A stretch of 64,000 nt of DNA from CAJXSN01 sp947492235 (GTDB lineage Bacteria; Pseudomonadota; Alphaproteobacteria; Sphingomonadales; Sphingomonadaceae). The DNA lies in contig NZ_CP170453.1 of the NCBI RefSeq assembly GCF_042492175.1, positions 1,922,001-1,986,000 of the forward strand, given 5' to 3'. This document shows, one piece after another, positions 32,829-41,666 of the stretch; the stretch's first letter is position 1, and every line of letters begins with the position of its first letter. The notes beneath the pieces were generated by a model that saw nothing but the letters and a program-made list of their open reading frames with translations, was not told where the DNA came from and ran no database searches. A program made the position numbers and the translations under genes.

Positions 32829-33531
32829 GCGCCTGACGTCCGACATTGCTGAGGCGCCTGGTGCAGGGAAACCTGCGCCGGAGCGTAAATGTATCCTGTC
32901 AGGGGAGCATGGCGCGCGTGATATGCTGGTGCGGCTGGCGATTTCGCCTGCCCATGCCGATGGATCATGCGATGTGCTGCCCGATCCGCATGCCAAGGCC
33001 CCCGGACGGGGCGCATGGCTGGGTGTCACGCGGGCGCAACTGGAAGAGGCAATGTCCAAGGGCCGGCTACGCGGCGCATTGGCACGGGCCTACAAGAGCG
33101 CGGCGCTGAATGTGCCAGAAGACTTGCCCCAGCGGATCGAGGATGCGCTGACCCGCACGCTGCTGGACCGGTTGGGCCTCGAAATGCGCAGCGGAACCAT
33201 TATCTTGGGCTCTGATCGCATTGCCGAGCAGGCACGCGCCGGCACGATCGCTGTGCTGCTGCATGCCGCCGATGCCAGCGAGGGCGGCGCGTCCAAGCTG
33301 GATCAGGCATGGCGCGTTGGCAGCGAGAACGAAGGATCGGGCATGCGGGGCATCCGCTTGCCACTGGACCGCGCGGCTCTGTCTGTGGCATTGGGCCGCG
33401 ACAATGTCGTTCATCTGGGCGTAAGCAGTCGCGGATCCGATGCAAAATATGGAGGCGGAGCAGCCGCACGGGTGGGCACAGCCGTGCGGCGCTTACTCCA
33501 TTATTCTGGCGCGCTTGGCGGCGCGCCCTAG
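32809..33531 (+). CDS. YlxR (DUF448) RNA-binding protein fused to an L7Ae-like domain
   Basis: 240 residues from ATG 32809, which has AGGAGG 6 nt upstream and overlaps the end of nusA by 20 bp. The N-terminal YlxR domain shows ERKCILSGEHGARDMLVRLA and the GRGAWLGV motif. The second half (about 115-220) resembles the ribosomal L7Ae/YlxQ fold (GTIILGSDRIAEQARAGTIAVLLHAAD; ALGRDNVVHLGV). In Firmicutes ylxR and ylxQ are separate genes at the same position between nusA and infB; here they are fused, as is usual in alphaproteobacteria. It probably binds RNA. Confidence 0.88.
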   Translation: MRTPPNERLTSDIAEAPGAGKPAPERKCILSGEHGARDMLVRLAISPAHADGSCDVLPDPHAKAPGRGAWLGVTRAQLEEAMSKGRLRGALARAYKSAALNVPEDLPQRIEDALTRTLLDRLGLEMRSGTIILGSDRIAEQARAGTIAVLLHAADASEGGASKLDQAWRVGSENEGSGMRGIRLPLDRAALSVALGRDNVVHLGVSSRGSDAKYGGGAAARVGTAVRRLLHYSGALGGAP

Positions 33532-33609
33532 CAGCGGCTGACGGGCGAGAACGCCCGCCGGACGCACCGCACAGACGACGACAAGATTTTTTAGGAAGAT
33601 ACGCTTTTT

Positions 33610-36159
33610 ATGGCCGAGAACGACGACACACCCCGGACCCGCAAACCGCTTGGCCTCAAGCGCAGCGTGGATGCGGGCGAGGTCAAACAGACATTCAGCC
33701 ACGGCCGGACCAACAAGGTCGCGGTCGAGGTAAAGCGTCGCCGCAAGCTGGTGAAACCGGGAGAAAAGGGGGCGGAAACGCCTGCACCCGAAGCTGCGCC
33801 AGAGGCCGCGCCCGCTCCGGCACCAGCGCCCGCACCGGCGCCTGCCCCGGAAGCAAAGAAGCCTGCGCCCAAAGCGCCTGCCGGGGAAACTCCGCAGGAG
33901 CGCGTCGCCCGCCTCCAGCGTGAGGCCGAGGAAGAGCGGCTGAAAATGGCCGAAGACGCGCGCAAGCGTGAGGAAAAGAAATCCAAGGAAGCCGCTGCCG
34001 ACGAGAAGAAGCGCGCCGAGGAAAACCGCAAGGCCGAGGCCGAAGCCGCCAAACAGGCCGAGCTGGACGCCAAGGATGCGGCCAATGCAGCAGCGGCAGA
34101 GGAAGCCGAAGCTGTTGCGGCTCAGGAACCTGCTACCGATGAGGCGCCCGCCGCTGGCAAGAACGCGCCCGTTGCACGTAAGTTCACGCCGGTCGCCCGT
34201 CCGGAGCCCAAGCGTCCTGCGAAGAAGGAAGAGAAGAAAGCCCGCACTACCGAACGCCCGGACAAGCGCCGTGGCGGGAAGCTGACGGTTACAAAGGCGC
34301 TGAACGAGGACGAGGGCCGCCGCGCCCGCAGCCTCGCCGCGCTGAAACGCGCACGCGAGCGCGAGAAGCGTGCGCAGGGCGGAGGCAGCTCCAAGCCGCG
34401 CGAGAAGCAAATCCGCGACGTCGTGGTGCCCGAGGCTATCACGGTTGGCGAACTGGCCAAGCGGATGGGCGAAAAGGGCGCAGAGCTGGTCAAGGCCCTG
34501 TTCCAGATGGATATGATGGTCACCGTCAACCAGACCATCGACGCCGATACTGCCGAATTGCTGGTCGAAGAATTTGGCCACAATGTGGAGCGCGTCTCGG
34601 CCGATGATGTCGAGATCAATGTCGAGGAAGACAAGGATCCCGAGGAAACGCTGAAGCCGCGTCCCCCGGTGGTGACGATCATGGGCCATGTCGATCACGG
34701 CAAGACCAGTCTGCTGGATGCCCTGCGCGGTGCCAATGTGGTGAAGGGGGAGGCCGGCGGCATCACCCAGCATATCGGCAGCTATCAGGTCAAAACAAAA
34801 GACAAGCAGACGATCACCTTCCTCGATACGCCCGGCCACGCCGCGTTTACCGAGATGCGCCAGCGCGGCGCGAATGTGACAGATATTGTCGTCTTGGTGG
34901 TTGCTGCCGATGATGGCATCATGCCGCAGACGATCGAGGCGATTAAGCACACCAAGGCATCGGGCGTTCCGATGATCGTGGCGATCAACAAGATCGATAA
35001 GCCGGAAGCCAATGCGCAGAAAATCCGCGAAAGGCTGCTCGAACACGAAGTCATCGTGGAAGCGATGTCGGGTGATGTGCAGGATGTCGAAATTTCCGCC
35101 AAGGAAGGAACCAATCTCGACGAATTGCTCGAGAAGATCGCGCTTCAGGCAGAGCTGCTCGAACTGAAAGCCAACCCGGACCGTGCAGCAGACGCGACCG
35201 TGATTGAAGCGCAGCTGGACAAGGGCCGCGGCCCGGTTGCCACAGTGCTGGTGACGCGCGGTACGCTGAAACGCGGCGATGTGTTCGTGGTCGGCACCGA
35301 AAGCGGCAAGGTTCGGGCTGTGGTCAATGATCAGGGCAAGCAGATCAAGGAAGCCGGCCCGTCCATGCCGGTCGAGGTTCTGGGCCTTGGCGGTGTGCCG
35401 ATGTCGGGTGACAAGCTGACCGTGGTCGAAAACGAAGCCCGCGCGCGCGAGGTCGCCGAATATCGTCAGGAGAAAGCAACGGAGAAGCGCACGGCGCTCG
35501 CCCCGACCAGCTTCGATACGATGTTCAACAATCTGCAGGCCGACGTGGTCGAGTTCCCGCTGCTGGTGAAAGCCGACGTGCAGGGCTCTGTGGAGGCGAT
35601 CAACACCGCACTACACAACCTGTCGAACGACGATATTAAGGTTCGTGTGCTGCACGCTGGCGTCGGCGCGATTACGGAAAGCGACGTAACATTGGCCGCC
35701 GCCTCTGGCGCTCCGATCATCGGTTTCAATGTCCGCCCGAATGCAAAGGCCCGCGACCTGATCAAGCGCGACGGCGTGGAGATGAAGTATTTCGACGTCA
35801 TCTATCACCTGACCGACGAAATCTCGAAAGAGATGATCGGCGAGCTTGGCCCGCTCAAGGTCGAGAACGTGCTGGGCCGTGCCGAGGTGAAGGAAGTCTT
35901 CAAATCGGGCAAGAAGGACAAGGCCGCCGGTCTGCTGGTCACCGAAGGCGTCATCCGCAAGGGGCTGTTCGCACGCCTCACGCGCGACGATGTCATTGTG
36001 TCCGCGACCACCATCGCCTCGCTGCGCCGGTTCAAGGACGATGTCGACGAGGTGCGCACCGGTCTCGAATGCGGTGTCGTGCTGGAAGACACCAACGATG
36101 TGCAGCCGGGCGACAGTCTGGAAGTCTTCGAAATCGAGGAAAAAGAACGCACATTGTAG
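33610..36159 (+). CDS. infB: Translation initiation factor IF-2
   Basis: 849 residues. The N-terminal region has an IF2 basic start (KPLGLKRSVDAGEVKQTFSHGRT), a low-complexity Ala-Pro tract (about residues 55-80), then a long charged helix. The conserved IF2_N domain is followed by the GTPase with G1 GHVDHGKTS (359-367), G3 DTPGHAAF and G4 NKID, and by the C-terminal fMet-tRNA-binding domains. It delivers initiator tRNA to the ribosome. It is 78 bp after the YlxR gene. Confidence 0.97.
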   Translation: MAENDDTPRTRKPLGLKRSVDAGEVKQTFSHGRTNKVAVEVKRRRKLVKPGEKGAETPAPEAAPEAAPAPAPAPAPAPAPEAKKPAPKAPAGETPQERVARLQREAEEERLKMAEDARKREEKKSKEAAADEKKRAEENRKAEAEAAKQAELDAKDAANAAAAEEAEAVAAQEPATDEAPAAGKNAPVARKFTPVARPEPKRPAKKEEKKARTTERPDKRRGGKLTVTKALNEDEGRRARSLAALKRAREREKRAQGGGSSKPREKQIRDVVVPEAITVGELAKRMGEKGAELVKALFQMDMMVTVNQTIDADTAELLVEEFGHNVERVSADDVEINVEEDKDPEETLKPRPPVVTIMGHVDHGKTSLLDALRGANVVKGEAGGITQHIGSYQVKTKDKQTITFLDTPGHAAFTEMRQRGANVTDIVVLVVAADDGIMPQTIEAIKHTKASGVPMIVAINKIDKPEANAQKIRERLLEHEVIVEAMSGDVQDVEISAKEGTNLDELLEKIALQAELLELKANPDRAADATVIEAQLDKGRGPVATVLVTRGTLKRGDVFVVGTESGKVRAVVNDQGKQIKEAGPSMPVEVLGLGGVPMSGDKLTVVENEARAREVAEYRQEKATEKRTALAPTSFDTMFNNLQADVVEFPLLVKADVQGSVEAINTALHNLSNDDIKVRVLHAGVGAITESDVTLAAASGAPIIGFNVRPNAKARDLIKRDGVEMKYFDVIYHLTDEISKEMIGELGPLKVENVLGRAEVKEVFKSGKKDKAAGLLVTEGVIRKGLFARLTRDDVIVSATTIASLRRFKDDVDEVRTGLECGVVLEDTNDVQPGDSLEVFEIEEKERTL

Positions 36160-36177
36160 TCGACAAGGGGGTAGCGC

Positions 36178-36603
36178 ATGCCGAGAATTTACGAGGGCCG
36201 GCGCTCACCCTCTGCGGTGCTGATGGGCAGCGAATTCGTTGCCTTCGATGCCGAGCGGGGGGAGTTGACCACACGGTTCAATCCCCCACCCAGCTTTGCG
36301 TCCCCGCGCGGGGCCGTGCAGGGCGGATTGATCGCCGGTTTCCTCGACGAGGTGATGGGCGGAGCTTTGTTGGCCGTTACCGAGGGATCGGAGCATGGCC
36401 AGAAATTGCCGCTGAACCTCGATATGACAATGACCTTCGTTGCGATGGTGCCGCTCGCGCCCATCATCGCGAAAGGGAGGGTGGTGAAGCATGGTCGCCG
36501 GGTTGCGTTCTTGGAAGGCGAGCTGTTTGATGAGGAAGGGCGTTTGCTGGCCCGCGCGACTTCAACTGCGCTGCCGACAGATCTGCCGGAGCCCCGTGCA
36601 TGA
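36178..36603 (+). CDS. PaaI family thioesterase (first of tandem pair)
   Basis: 141 residues of the hot-dog fold. The PaaI signature is PRGAVQGGLIAGFLDEVMGG with the catalytic Asp in the long helix, then LNLDMTMTFV and GRRVAFLEGELFDEEGRLLARATST. Likely an acyl- or aryl-CoA thioesterase. Its stop overlaps the start of a second, clearly related thioesterase (ATGA). It sits between infB and rbfA, where most relatives have no gene. Confidence 0.88.
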   Translation: MPRIYEGRRSPSAVLMGSEFVAFDAERGELTTRFNPPPSFASPRGAVQGGLIAGFLDEVMGGALLAVTEGSEHGQKLPLNLDMTMTFVAMVPLAPIIAKGRVVKHGRRVAFLEGELFDEEGRLLARATSTALPTDLPEPRA

Positions 36604-37037
36604 CCACCGACAAATATTTCGGCCACGAAACGGCCTCGCCGCATTCCGCCCTGCTCGCTTCGGAGTTTGTGGGCTGGGATGAAGCAACGCAGACCGCGAC
36701 TATGCGGTTTACCGTTCAGGAGCAGATGTGCACCTGGCGTGGAGGCGTGCAGGGCGGACTGGTGGCCGGCTATCTCGATGATGTGATGGGCTATGCCTAT
36801 GTTGCCGCGACCGATGGCAAGGAAGCGCCGCTCAACCTCGACCTGTCGATGTCGCTCATTCGGCTGGTCCCGGCTGGTGCGGTGATCACCGGCACGGGCC
36901 GCGTGGTGAAGGCCGGGCGGCGGGTGATCTTCCTCGAAGGCGAGTTGCATGACGAGGAAGGGCGGCTGCTGGCACGCTCCTCCTCCACGGCAATCCCCAC
37001 GCCCAAGCCGCAGCCAGAAACACGGCCGGAAGGCTGA
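36600..37037 (+). CDS. PaaI family thioesterase (second of tandem pair)
   Basis: 145 residues, paralogous to the gene before it: RGGVQGGLVAGYLDDVMGYAYV, LNLDLSMSLIRLVPAGAVI and GRRVIFLEGELHDEEGRLLARSSST align directly with the upstream copy. Coupled by an ATGA overlap at 36600-36603. The two may act as a heteromer or have diverged in substrate. Substrate unknown. Confidence 0.88.
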   Translation: MTTDKYFGHETASPHSALLASEFVGWDEATQTATMRFTVQEQMCTWRGGVQGGLVAGYLDDVMGYAYVAATDGKEAPLNLDLSMSLIRLVPAGAVITGTGRVVKAGRRVIFLEGELHDEEGRLLARSSSTAIPTPKPQPETRPEG

Positions 37038-37042
37038 AGCCG

Positions 37043-37588
37043 ATGACCCGCTATCTTGCCCTGCTGGGCAGCATCAATGTTGGTGGCAACCGGATCAAGA
37101 TGGTCGATCTGAAGGACGCTCTTGCCGGGGCGGGCTTAGGCGAAGTTCAGACCGTCGCGGCCAGCGGGAATGTCATTCTGGACAGCGCGAGCGACCCGGC
37201 CATGCTGGAAATCCAGCTCGAAAGCGCGGTACAAAACGCGTTCGGCTTTAAATCCTGCGCCATGGTGCGCAGCCGCGAGGACGTGCGCGCGGCAATCGAC
37301 GATAACCCGTTCCACGGCACTGGGCCGGAGCATGGGTCGGACAAGATGGTGCATTCGATCTTTCTGAGCCAGCAACCGAACACCGCTGCGGTGGATGCGT
37401 TGATCGAGGAACACCGCAGCAAAGGCAGCGAGCGGCTGGCGCTGGGTGACCGCGTGCTGTTTCTGGACTATGTGCACGGTGTCGGCGTGTCCGACCTGTC
37501 GAACAAGGTTCTGGAACGGCGGCTTGGCTGCAAGGGAACCGCGCGCAACATGAATTCGCTCAAGAATATTCTCTCCAAGATGGACTGA
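37043..37588 (+). CDS. DUF1697 domain-containing protein
   Basis: 181 residues with the DUF1697 signature: YLALLGSINVGGNRIKM at the start, TVAASGNVILDS in the middle and NMNSLKNILSKM at the end. The family is widespread but uncharacterised. It begins 5 bp after the second thioesterase and ends 7 bp before rbfA, so it is within the translation operon. Confidence 0.88.
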   Translation: MTRYLALLGSINVGGNRIKMVDLKDALAGAGLGEVQTVAASGNVILDSASDPAMLEIQLESAVQNAFGFKSCAMVRSREDVRAAIDDNPFHGTGPEHGSDKMVHSIFLSQQPNTAAVDALIEEHRSKGSERLALGDRVLFLDYVHGVGVSDLSNKVLERRLGCKGTARNMNSLKNILSKMD

Positions 37589-37595
37589 TCAGACA

Positions 37596-37994
37596 ATGGC
37601 CCGCCAGCAATTTACCGCCGAACAGCAATCGGTCCGCGTCCTGAAAGTGGGCGAGCGGGTGCGGCATATCCTGTCCGAGCTGCTCGCGCGGCAGGAAGTG
37701 CATGACGAGATTGTGTCGGCGGCCAATATCGCGGTGACAGAAGTGCGCATGACCCCCGATCTGCGCAATGCGACTGCCTATGTGAAGCCGCTGCTGGGCA
37801 CGGACGAAGATCAAGTGATCGCGGCGCTGCGCAAGAACACCGCCTATCTCCAGCGCGAGGTCGCCAAGCGACTGGGCCTGAAATTCGCGCCCAAACTGAA
37901 ATTCAAGCCCGACGAAAGCTTCGACGAGGCGGAGCGGATCGAGAAGCTCCTGGACGATCCTAAAGTGGCGCGGGATCTGGAAGGCGGCGACTGA
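37596..37994 (+). CDS. rbfA: Ribosome-binding factor A
   Basis: 132 residues with the KH-type fold: VRVLKVGERVRHILSELLAR, MTPDLRNATAYVKPL, LRKNTAYLQREVAKRLGLKFAPKLKFKPDESFDEAERIEKLL. It binds the 30S subunit late in maturation. In most alphaproteobacteria truB follows directly; here truB is 15.4 kb away. Confidence 0.95.
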   Translation: MARQQFTAEQQSVRVLKVGERVRHILSELLARQEVHDEIVSAANIAVTEVRMTPDLRNATAYVKPLLGTDEDQVIAALRKNTAYLQREVAKRLGLKFAPKLKFKPDESFDEAERIEKLLDDPKVARDLEGGD

Positions 37995-38015
37995 CCGGCT
38001 GGCCCGTTGGCCTGA

Positions 38016-38630
38016 CTATCTGCGCGGGCGAAGTTTTGCCGTCAGGTCGATCGTCACGTTCTTGCCGACAATCAGCGAATAGGCCGTCATGCCGAAATCG
38101 CGCCGGTTGATGGTTGTCGATCCCGATAGTGTGACGCTTTCATCGGGTGCCAGATTCGCCGGGGCCTTGTCGAACGTGACATTCAGCACCACGGGCCGGG
38201 AAACGCCCCGAGCCTGCAATTGACCGCGAACCGTGCCCGAAGTGGCGCTGCGCATGGTCAGTTGATCGCCGCGAAACCGCACGACCGGATATTTCGCTAC
38301 CCAGAAGAAATCCTCGCCGCGCAACCGGTCTCTGGTGAGGCCATCCGACGCCGTCAGAGCGCGGGCATCGAGCTTCACGTCCAGTGCAATGCTGTCGGGC
38401 CGGTCGGGCGAGAGCCGGACAGTGCCGGATACTTGCGGGAAGCCGGCAGTGCGCTTGCCGATGCCGAGAAAGCTGACCTTGGCGGAGACACTGCTGCCCG
38501 CATCGTCGATCGCATAAGCAGTGCCGGAAGGACTTGCCGCGCCCAACAGCAATGCGCCAAGCGCGACTACGCCAATTCGAATGCCGCGCAAGCGAGAGAG
38601 GGCTGTAAGCATAGACTGTTTACTGCCCAT
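38016..38630 (-). CDS. YceI family periplasmic protein
   Basis: 204 residues from ATG 38628-38630. A signal peptide (about residues 7-35, RLRGIRIGVVALGALLLGAA then GTAYA) precedes a YceI lipocalin-like barrel with the typical YPVVRFRGDQLT, GVSRPVVLNVTF and INRRDFGMTAYSLIVGKNVTIDL. YceI proteins bind isoprenoid chains such as polyprenyl phosphates or quinones in solved structures. It is 26 bp downstream of the abgT gene on the same strand and is probably co-transcribed. It is convergent with rbfA. Confidence 0.88.
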   Translation of the reverse strand: MGSKQSMLTALSRLRGIRIGVVALGALLLGAASPSGTAYAIDDAGSSVSAKVSFLGIGKRTAGFPQVSGTVRLSPDRPDSIALDVKLDARALTASDGLTRDRLRGEDFFWVAKYPVVRFRGDQLTMRSATSGTVRGQLQARGVSRPVVLNVTFDKAPANLAPDESVTLSGSTTINRRDFGMTAYSLIVGKNVTIDLTAKLRPRR

Positions 38631-38656
38631 CCTGCCTTCGGTTCCGGCAAAAGGCC

Positions 38657-40264
38657 CTATTGTGCACTCGCCGGAGCTGTCGGATCGGCAGCGGTCGGCA
38701 CCTCCATAAACACGCCGGCACCCGGCCCAAGCGGGAGATCGAGTGCGACCCATGCGCCCGTCATCACCAGACCCGCCAGCAGCAAACCGATGGAATAGGG
38801 CAGCATCGTTGCGGCCAGACTGCCCAGCCCGAAATCCTCTTGCCAACGCTGGCAGAAAATCAGGATCAGCGGGAAATAGACCATCAGCGGCGTGATGATA
38901 TTGGTTGCCCCGTCACCCACACGGTAGGCTGCGGTGGCCATTTCCGGCGTGATGCCCAACAGCATCAGCATCGGAACCAGCACCGGGGCAAGGAGCGCCC
39001 ATTTAGCGCTGGCCGAGCCGACGAAAATGTTCAGCAAAGCCGACACCAGAACGATGGCGACCAGCAGCGCCCAAGCGGGCAGGCCCGATCCGCCAAGGAA
39101 ATCCGCGCCTTGAACGGCGAGGATTAGTCCCAAATTGGACCATGCGAACATCGCCACGAAATGCGCAGCGGCAAAGGCCAGCACCAGATAATAGGCCAGA
39201 TCCTCCATCGCGCCTGCCATCATCTTCACCAGATCGCGGTGATCGCCGATGGTTCCGGCGGCTTTGCCGTAAGCCCAGCCCGCCAGCAAAAAGAGGATGA
39301 AGAACCCTGCAACAAGGCTTTGGTAGAACGGGGTCAACTGCGCCTCAGCCGAGGCTTCCTCGTCGATCAGCGGCGTGCCGGGGCCGAAGGTGAAGGCGAG
39401 CCACAGGCCGATCACGAACAGCACGGCCAACCCGGCCCAGCGCAGGCCCTTCTTCTCCTCGCCTGAAAGCTCGCGGTCGGTCTGTTCCTCCGCAGTGGCA
39501 TTGCCTGCCTTCGCCGGATCCCATGTGCCCAGACGCGGCTCGATCATCTTGTCGGTCACGAACCAGATCACCGGCAAGAAGACGAAGGTCATCGCGACGA
39601 TGAAGAACCAGTTGCCCGCTATGTTGGCGGTGAAATCACCGAACACCGTTTCGACCGCAGCCTCGGTGATGCCGAACAGCAGGGCATCCAGCTGGCCGGG
39701 CAGCAGGTTCGCCGAAAAGCCGCCCGAAACGCCCGCGAAAGCGGCGGCAATGCCCGCAATCGGGTGACGACCAGCGGCGTGGAAGATTATCCCTGCCAGC
39801 GGGATCAGCACCACATAGGCAGCATCCGCCGCCAGATTGCCGAGCATGCCGACCAGCACGACGATAGGTGTCAGCAGCGCCTTGGGCGCATTGCGCACGC
39901 CGGCGCGCATCGCGGTGCCGAACAGGCCTGCTCGCTCGGCCACGCCTGCGCCCAGCATCACAACCAACACGTATCCCAGCGGGTGGAAGTGGGTGAATGT
40001 CTTGGGCATATCGACCCACAACTGGCGGATATTGTCTGCTGAGAGCAGGCTTTCCGCCGTAATGATTCGCGCCGCGCCGGTCGCTTCGTCAATCTCCGTC
40101 GGATGCGCGGCGGAGAGGCCCGCCATGCTCGCGACAATCGAAATGACCACAAGAATGGCGATCAGCCAGAAGAACAGGAAAACTGGATCGGGCAGCTTGT
40201 TGCCGCTCCTCTCGATCCAGCCCAAAATGCCTGATTGCTCGCTTGCGGTGGTCGCTGAAGTCAT
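38657..40264 (-). CDS. AbgT family transporter
   Basis: 535 residues, about twelve hydrophobic segments. AbgT hallmarks are LADAAYVVLIPLAGIIFHAAGRHPIAG, GFSANLLPGQLDALL, a second half with FVGSASAKWALLAPVLVPML, and DGATNIITPLMVYFPLIL. The family includes p-aminobenzoyl-glutamate importers and antimetabolite (sulfonamide) exporters, so direction and substrate are open. It is divergent from tdk. Confidence 0.92.
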   Translation of the reverse strand: MTSATTASEQSGILGWIERSGNKLPDPVFLFFWLIAILVVISIVASMAGLSAAHPTEIDEATGAARIITAESLLSADNIRQLWVDMPKTFTHFHPLGYVLVVMLGAGVAERAGLFGTAMRAGVRNAPKALLTPIVVLVGMLGNLAADAAYVVLIPLAGIIFHAAGRHPIAGIAAAFAGVSGGFSANLLPGQLDALLFGITEAAVETVFGDFTANIAGNWFFIVAMTFVFLPVIWFVTDKMIEPRLGTWDPAKAGNATAEEQTDRELSGEEKKGLRWAGLAVLFVIGLWLAFTFGPGTPLIDEEASAEAQLTPFYQSLVAGFFILFLLAGWAYGKAAGTIGDHRDLVKMMAGAMEDLAYYLVLAFAAAHFVAMFAWSNLGLILAVQGADFLGGSGLPAWALLVAIVLVSALLNIFVGSASAKWALLAPVLVPMLMLLGITPEMATAAYRVGDGATNIITPLMVYFPLILIFCQRWQEDFGLGSLAATMLPYSIGLLLAGLVMTGAWVALDLPLGPGAGVFMEVPTAADPTAPASAQ

Positions 40265-40383
40265 CTTTGCCCCGTAAATATTGCAGGCTGGTTGGTATCG
40301 ATTGGGGCCAGCATTGCAACCGGTTCGTGTCGCAGGGATGAATGCTGGTATCGGCGCACGGCTGCGGCTAGCGTCCCGGTGCG

Positions 40384-40965
40384 ATGGCCAAGCTCTATTT
40401 CTACTATGCCAGCATGAATGCGGGCAAATCGACCACGCTTCTGCAGGCCGATTTCAACTACCGCGAGCGGGGCATGCGCACGATGCTGTGGACGGCCGCG
40501 CTGGATGATCGCGCTGTGGGCAAGCCGATTGCCAGCCGGATCGGGCTTGAGGCCGAGGCGCATCGCTTCGACGCGGCGACCGATTTGTGGGCCGAGGTTT
40601 CGCGGGCCCATGCCGACACTCCGCTCGATTGCATTCTGATCGACGAGGCGCAGTTCCTGACCAAGGAACAGGTTTGGCAATGCGCGCGGCTGGCGGATCA
40701 GGCGGGTATTCCAGTGCTGTGCTACGGCCTGCGCACGGATTTTCAGGGCGAGCTCTTCGCCGGATCTGCGGCGCTGCTGGGCATTGCCGACGCGCTGGTG
40801 GAACTCAAAGCAGTGTGCCATTGCGGGCGCAAGGCGAGCATGAATCTGCGGGTTGATGGCGCGGGCAATCCCGTGGCCGAGGGCGCGCAGACCGAAATCG
40901 GCGGGAACGAGCGTTATGTCGCGCTGTGCCGTCGGCATTTCCGTGAAGCGATCGGAAAAACCTGA
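40384..40965 (+). CDS. tdk: Thymidine kinase (type II, zinc-binding)
   Basis: 193 residues. P-loop YASMNAGKSTTLLQ, then LIDEAQFLTKEQV with the catalytic-type Glu, CYGLRTDFQGELF, and a zinc site from CHCG with the later LCRRHF. It phosphorylates thymidine in the salvage pathway. Its stop overlaps the protease start (TGATG). Confidence 0.95.
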   Translation: MAKLYFYYASMNAGKSTTLLQADFNYRERGMRTMLWTAALDDRAVGKPIASRIGLEAEAHRFDAATDLWAEVSRAHADTPLDCILIDEAQFLTKEQVWQCARLADQAGIPVLCYGLRTDFQGELFAGSAALLGIADALVELKAVCHCGRKASMNLRVDGAGNPVAEGAQTEIGGNERYVALCRRHFREAIGKT

Positions 40966-41654
40966 TGGGCGAAATGAGCGAAACCCTGATGCTGGCGGTG
41001 GTGCTTGTCCCCGCGCTGATCGTGGCAATTGTGTTCCACGAGGTCGCGCATGGCTGGACCGCGCTAATGCTGGGCGATCCGACCGCGAAGGAACTGAACC
41101 GGCTGAGCCTCAATCCTATTCGCCATGTCGATCCGGTAGGCACATTGCTGGTGCCGGGCATGCTGGCGCTGGCCGGTGGTCCGGTGTTCGGCTGGGCGAA
41201 GCCCGTGCCGGTGCGCAAGGACCGGCTGAACAATCCTCGTTTCGGCATGATGGCGGTGGCGGCGGCAGGGCCGGGCACCAATCTGATACTGGCCGCCATA
41301 GGCGCCGTACTGCTTGGCATTGCGGCGGCGGCAGGTCTGGCCGTTGCGGGAGAGGAGCAGGGGCTGCTGACCACGGGACTGTTCTATTTTATCCTGATCA
41401 ATGTGTTCCTGGCGACTTTCAACATGCTGCCGATCCCGCCTTTCGACGGCTCGCATATTCTGGAAGGACTGCTGCCGCCCAGCATGGCACGCGCCTATGA
41501 CAAGTTGCGCCCTCTGGGGATGCTGCTGTTTTTCGGCCTGATCGCGCTCACGTGGTTCGCGCCCGATCTGGGCGTGCTGGAAAACACGATTGGTCCGCCG
41601 GTGAACTGGGCGATGGATCAATATATCGGTCTTGCGCAGGGGATTGCAGGCTAG
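40965..41654 (+). CDS. Site-2 protease family membrane metallopeptidase (M50)
   Basis: 229 residues with zinc-binding HEVAHG (His25, Glu26, His29) in the first membrane segment, AAAGPGTNLIL, and NMLPIPPFDGSHI supplying the third ligand. This compact form without PDZ domains is found in many bacteria; substrates are unknown. Five or six membrane helices are likely. Translationally coupled to tdk. It is convergent with galK, 12 bp away. Confidence 0.9.
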   Translation: MGEMSETLMLAVVLVPALIVAIVFHEVAHGWTALMLGDPTAKELNRLSLNPIRHVDPVGTLLVPGMLALAGGPVFGWAKPVPVRKDRLNNPRFGMMAVAAAGPGTNLILAAIGAVLLGIAAAAGLAVAGEEQGLLTTGLFYFILINVFLATFNMLPIPPFDGSHILEGLLPPSMARAYDKLRPLGMLLFFGLIALTWFAPDLGVLENTIGPPVNWAMDQYIGLAQGIAG

Positions 41655-41666
41655 GCGCAGGTTCGC

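Noticed and set aside
31047..33059. 670-codon frame antisense to nusA
   Set aside because: nusA and the YlxR gene are unambiguous on the plus strand, and the antisense product is a codon-bias artefact.
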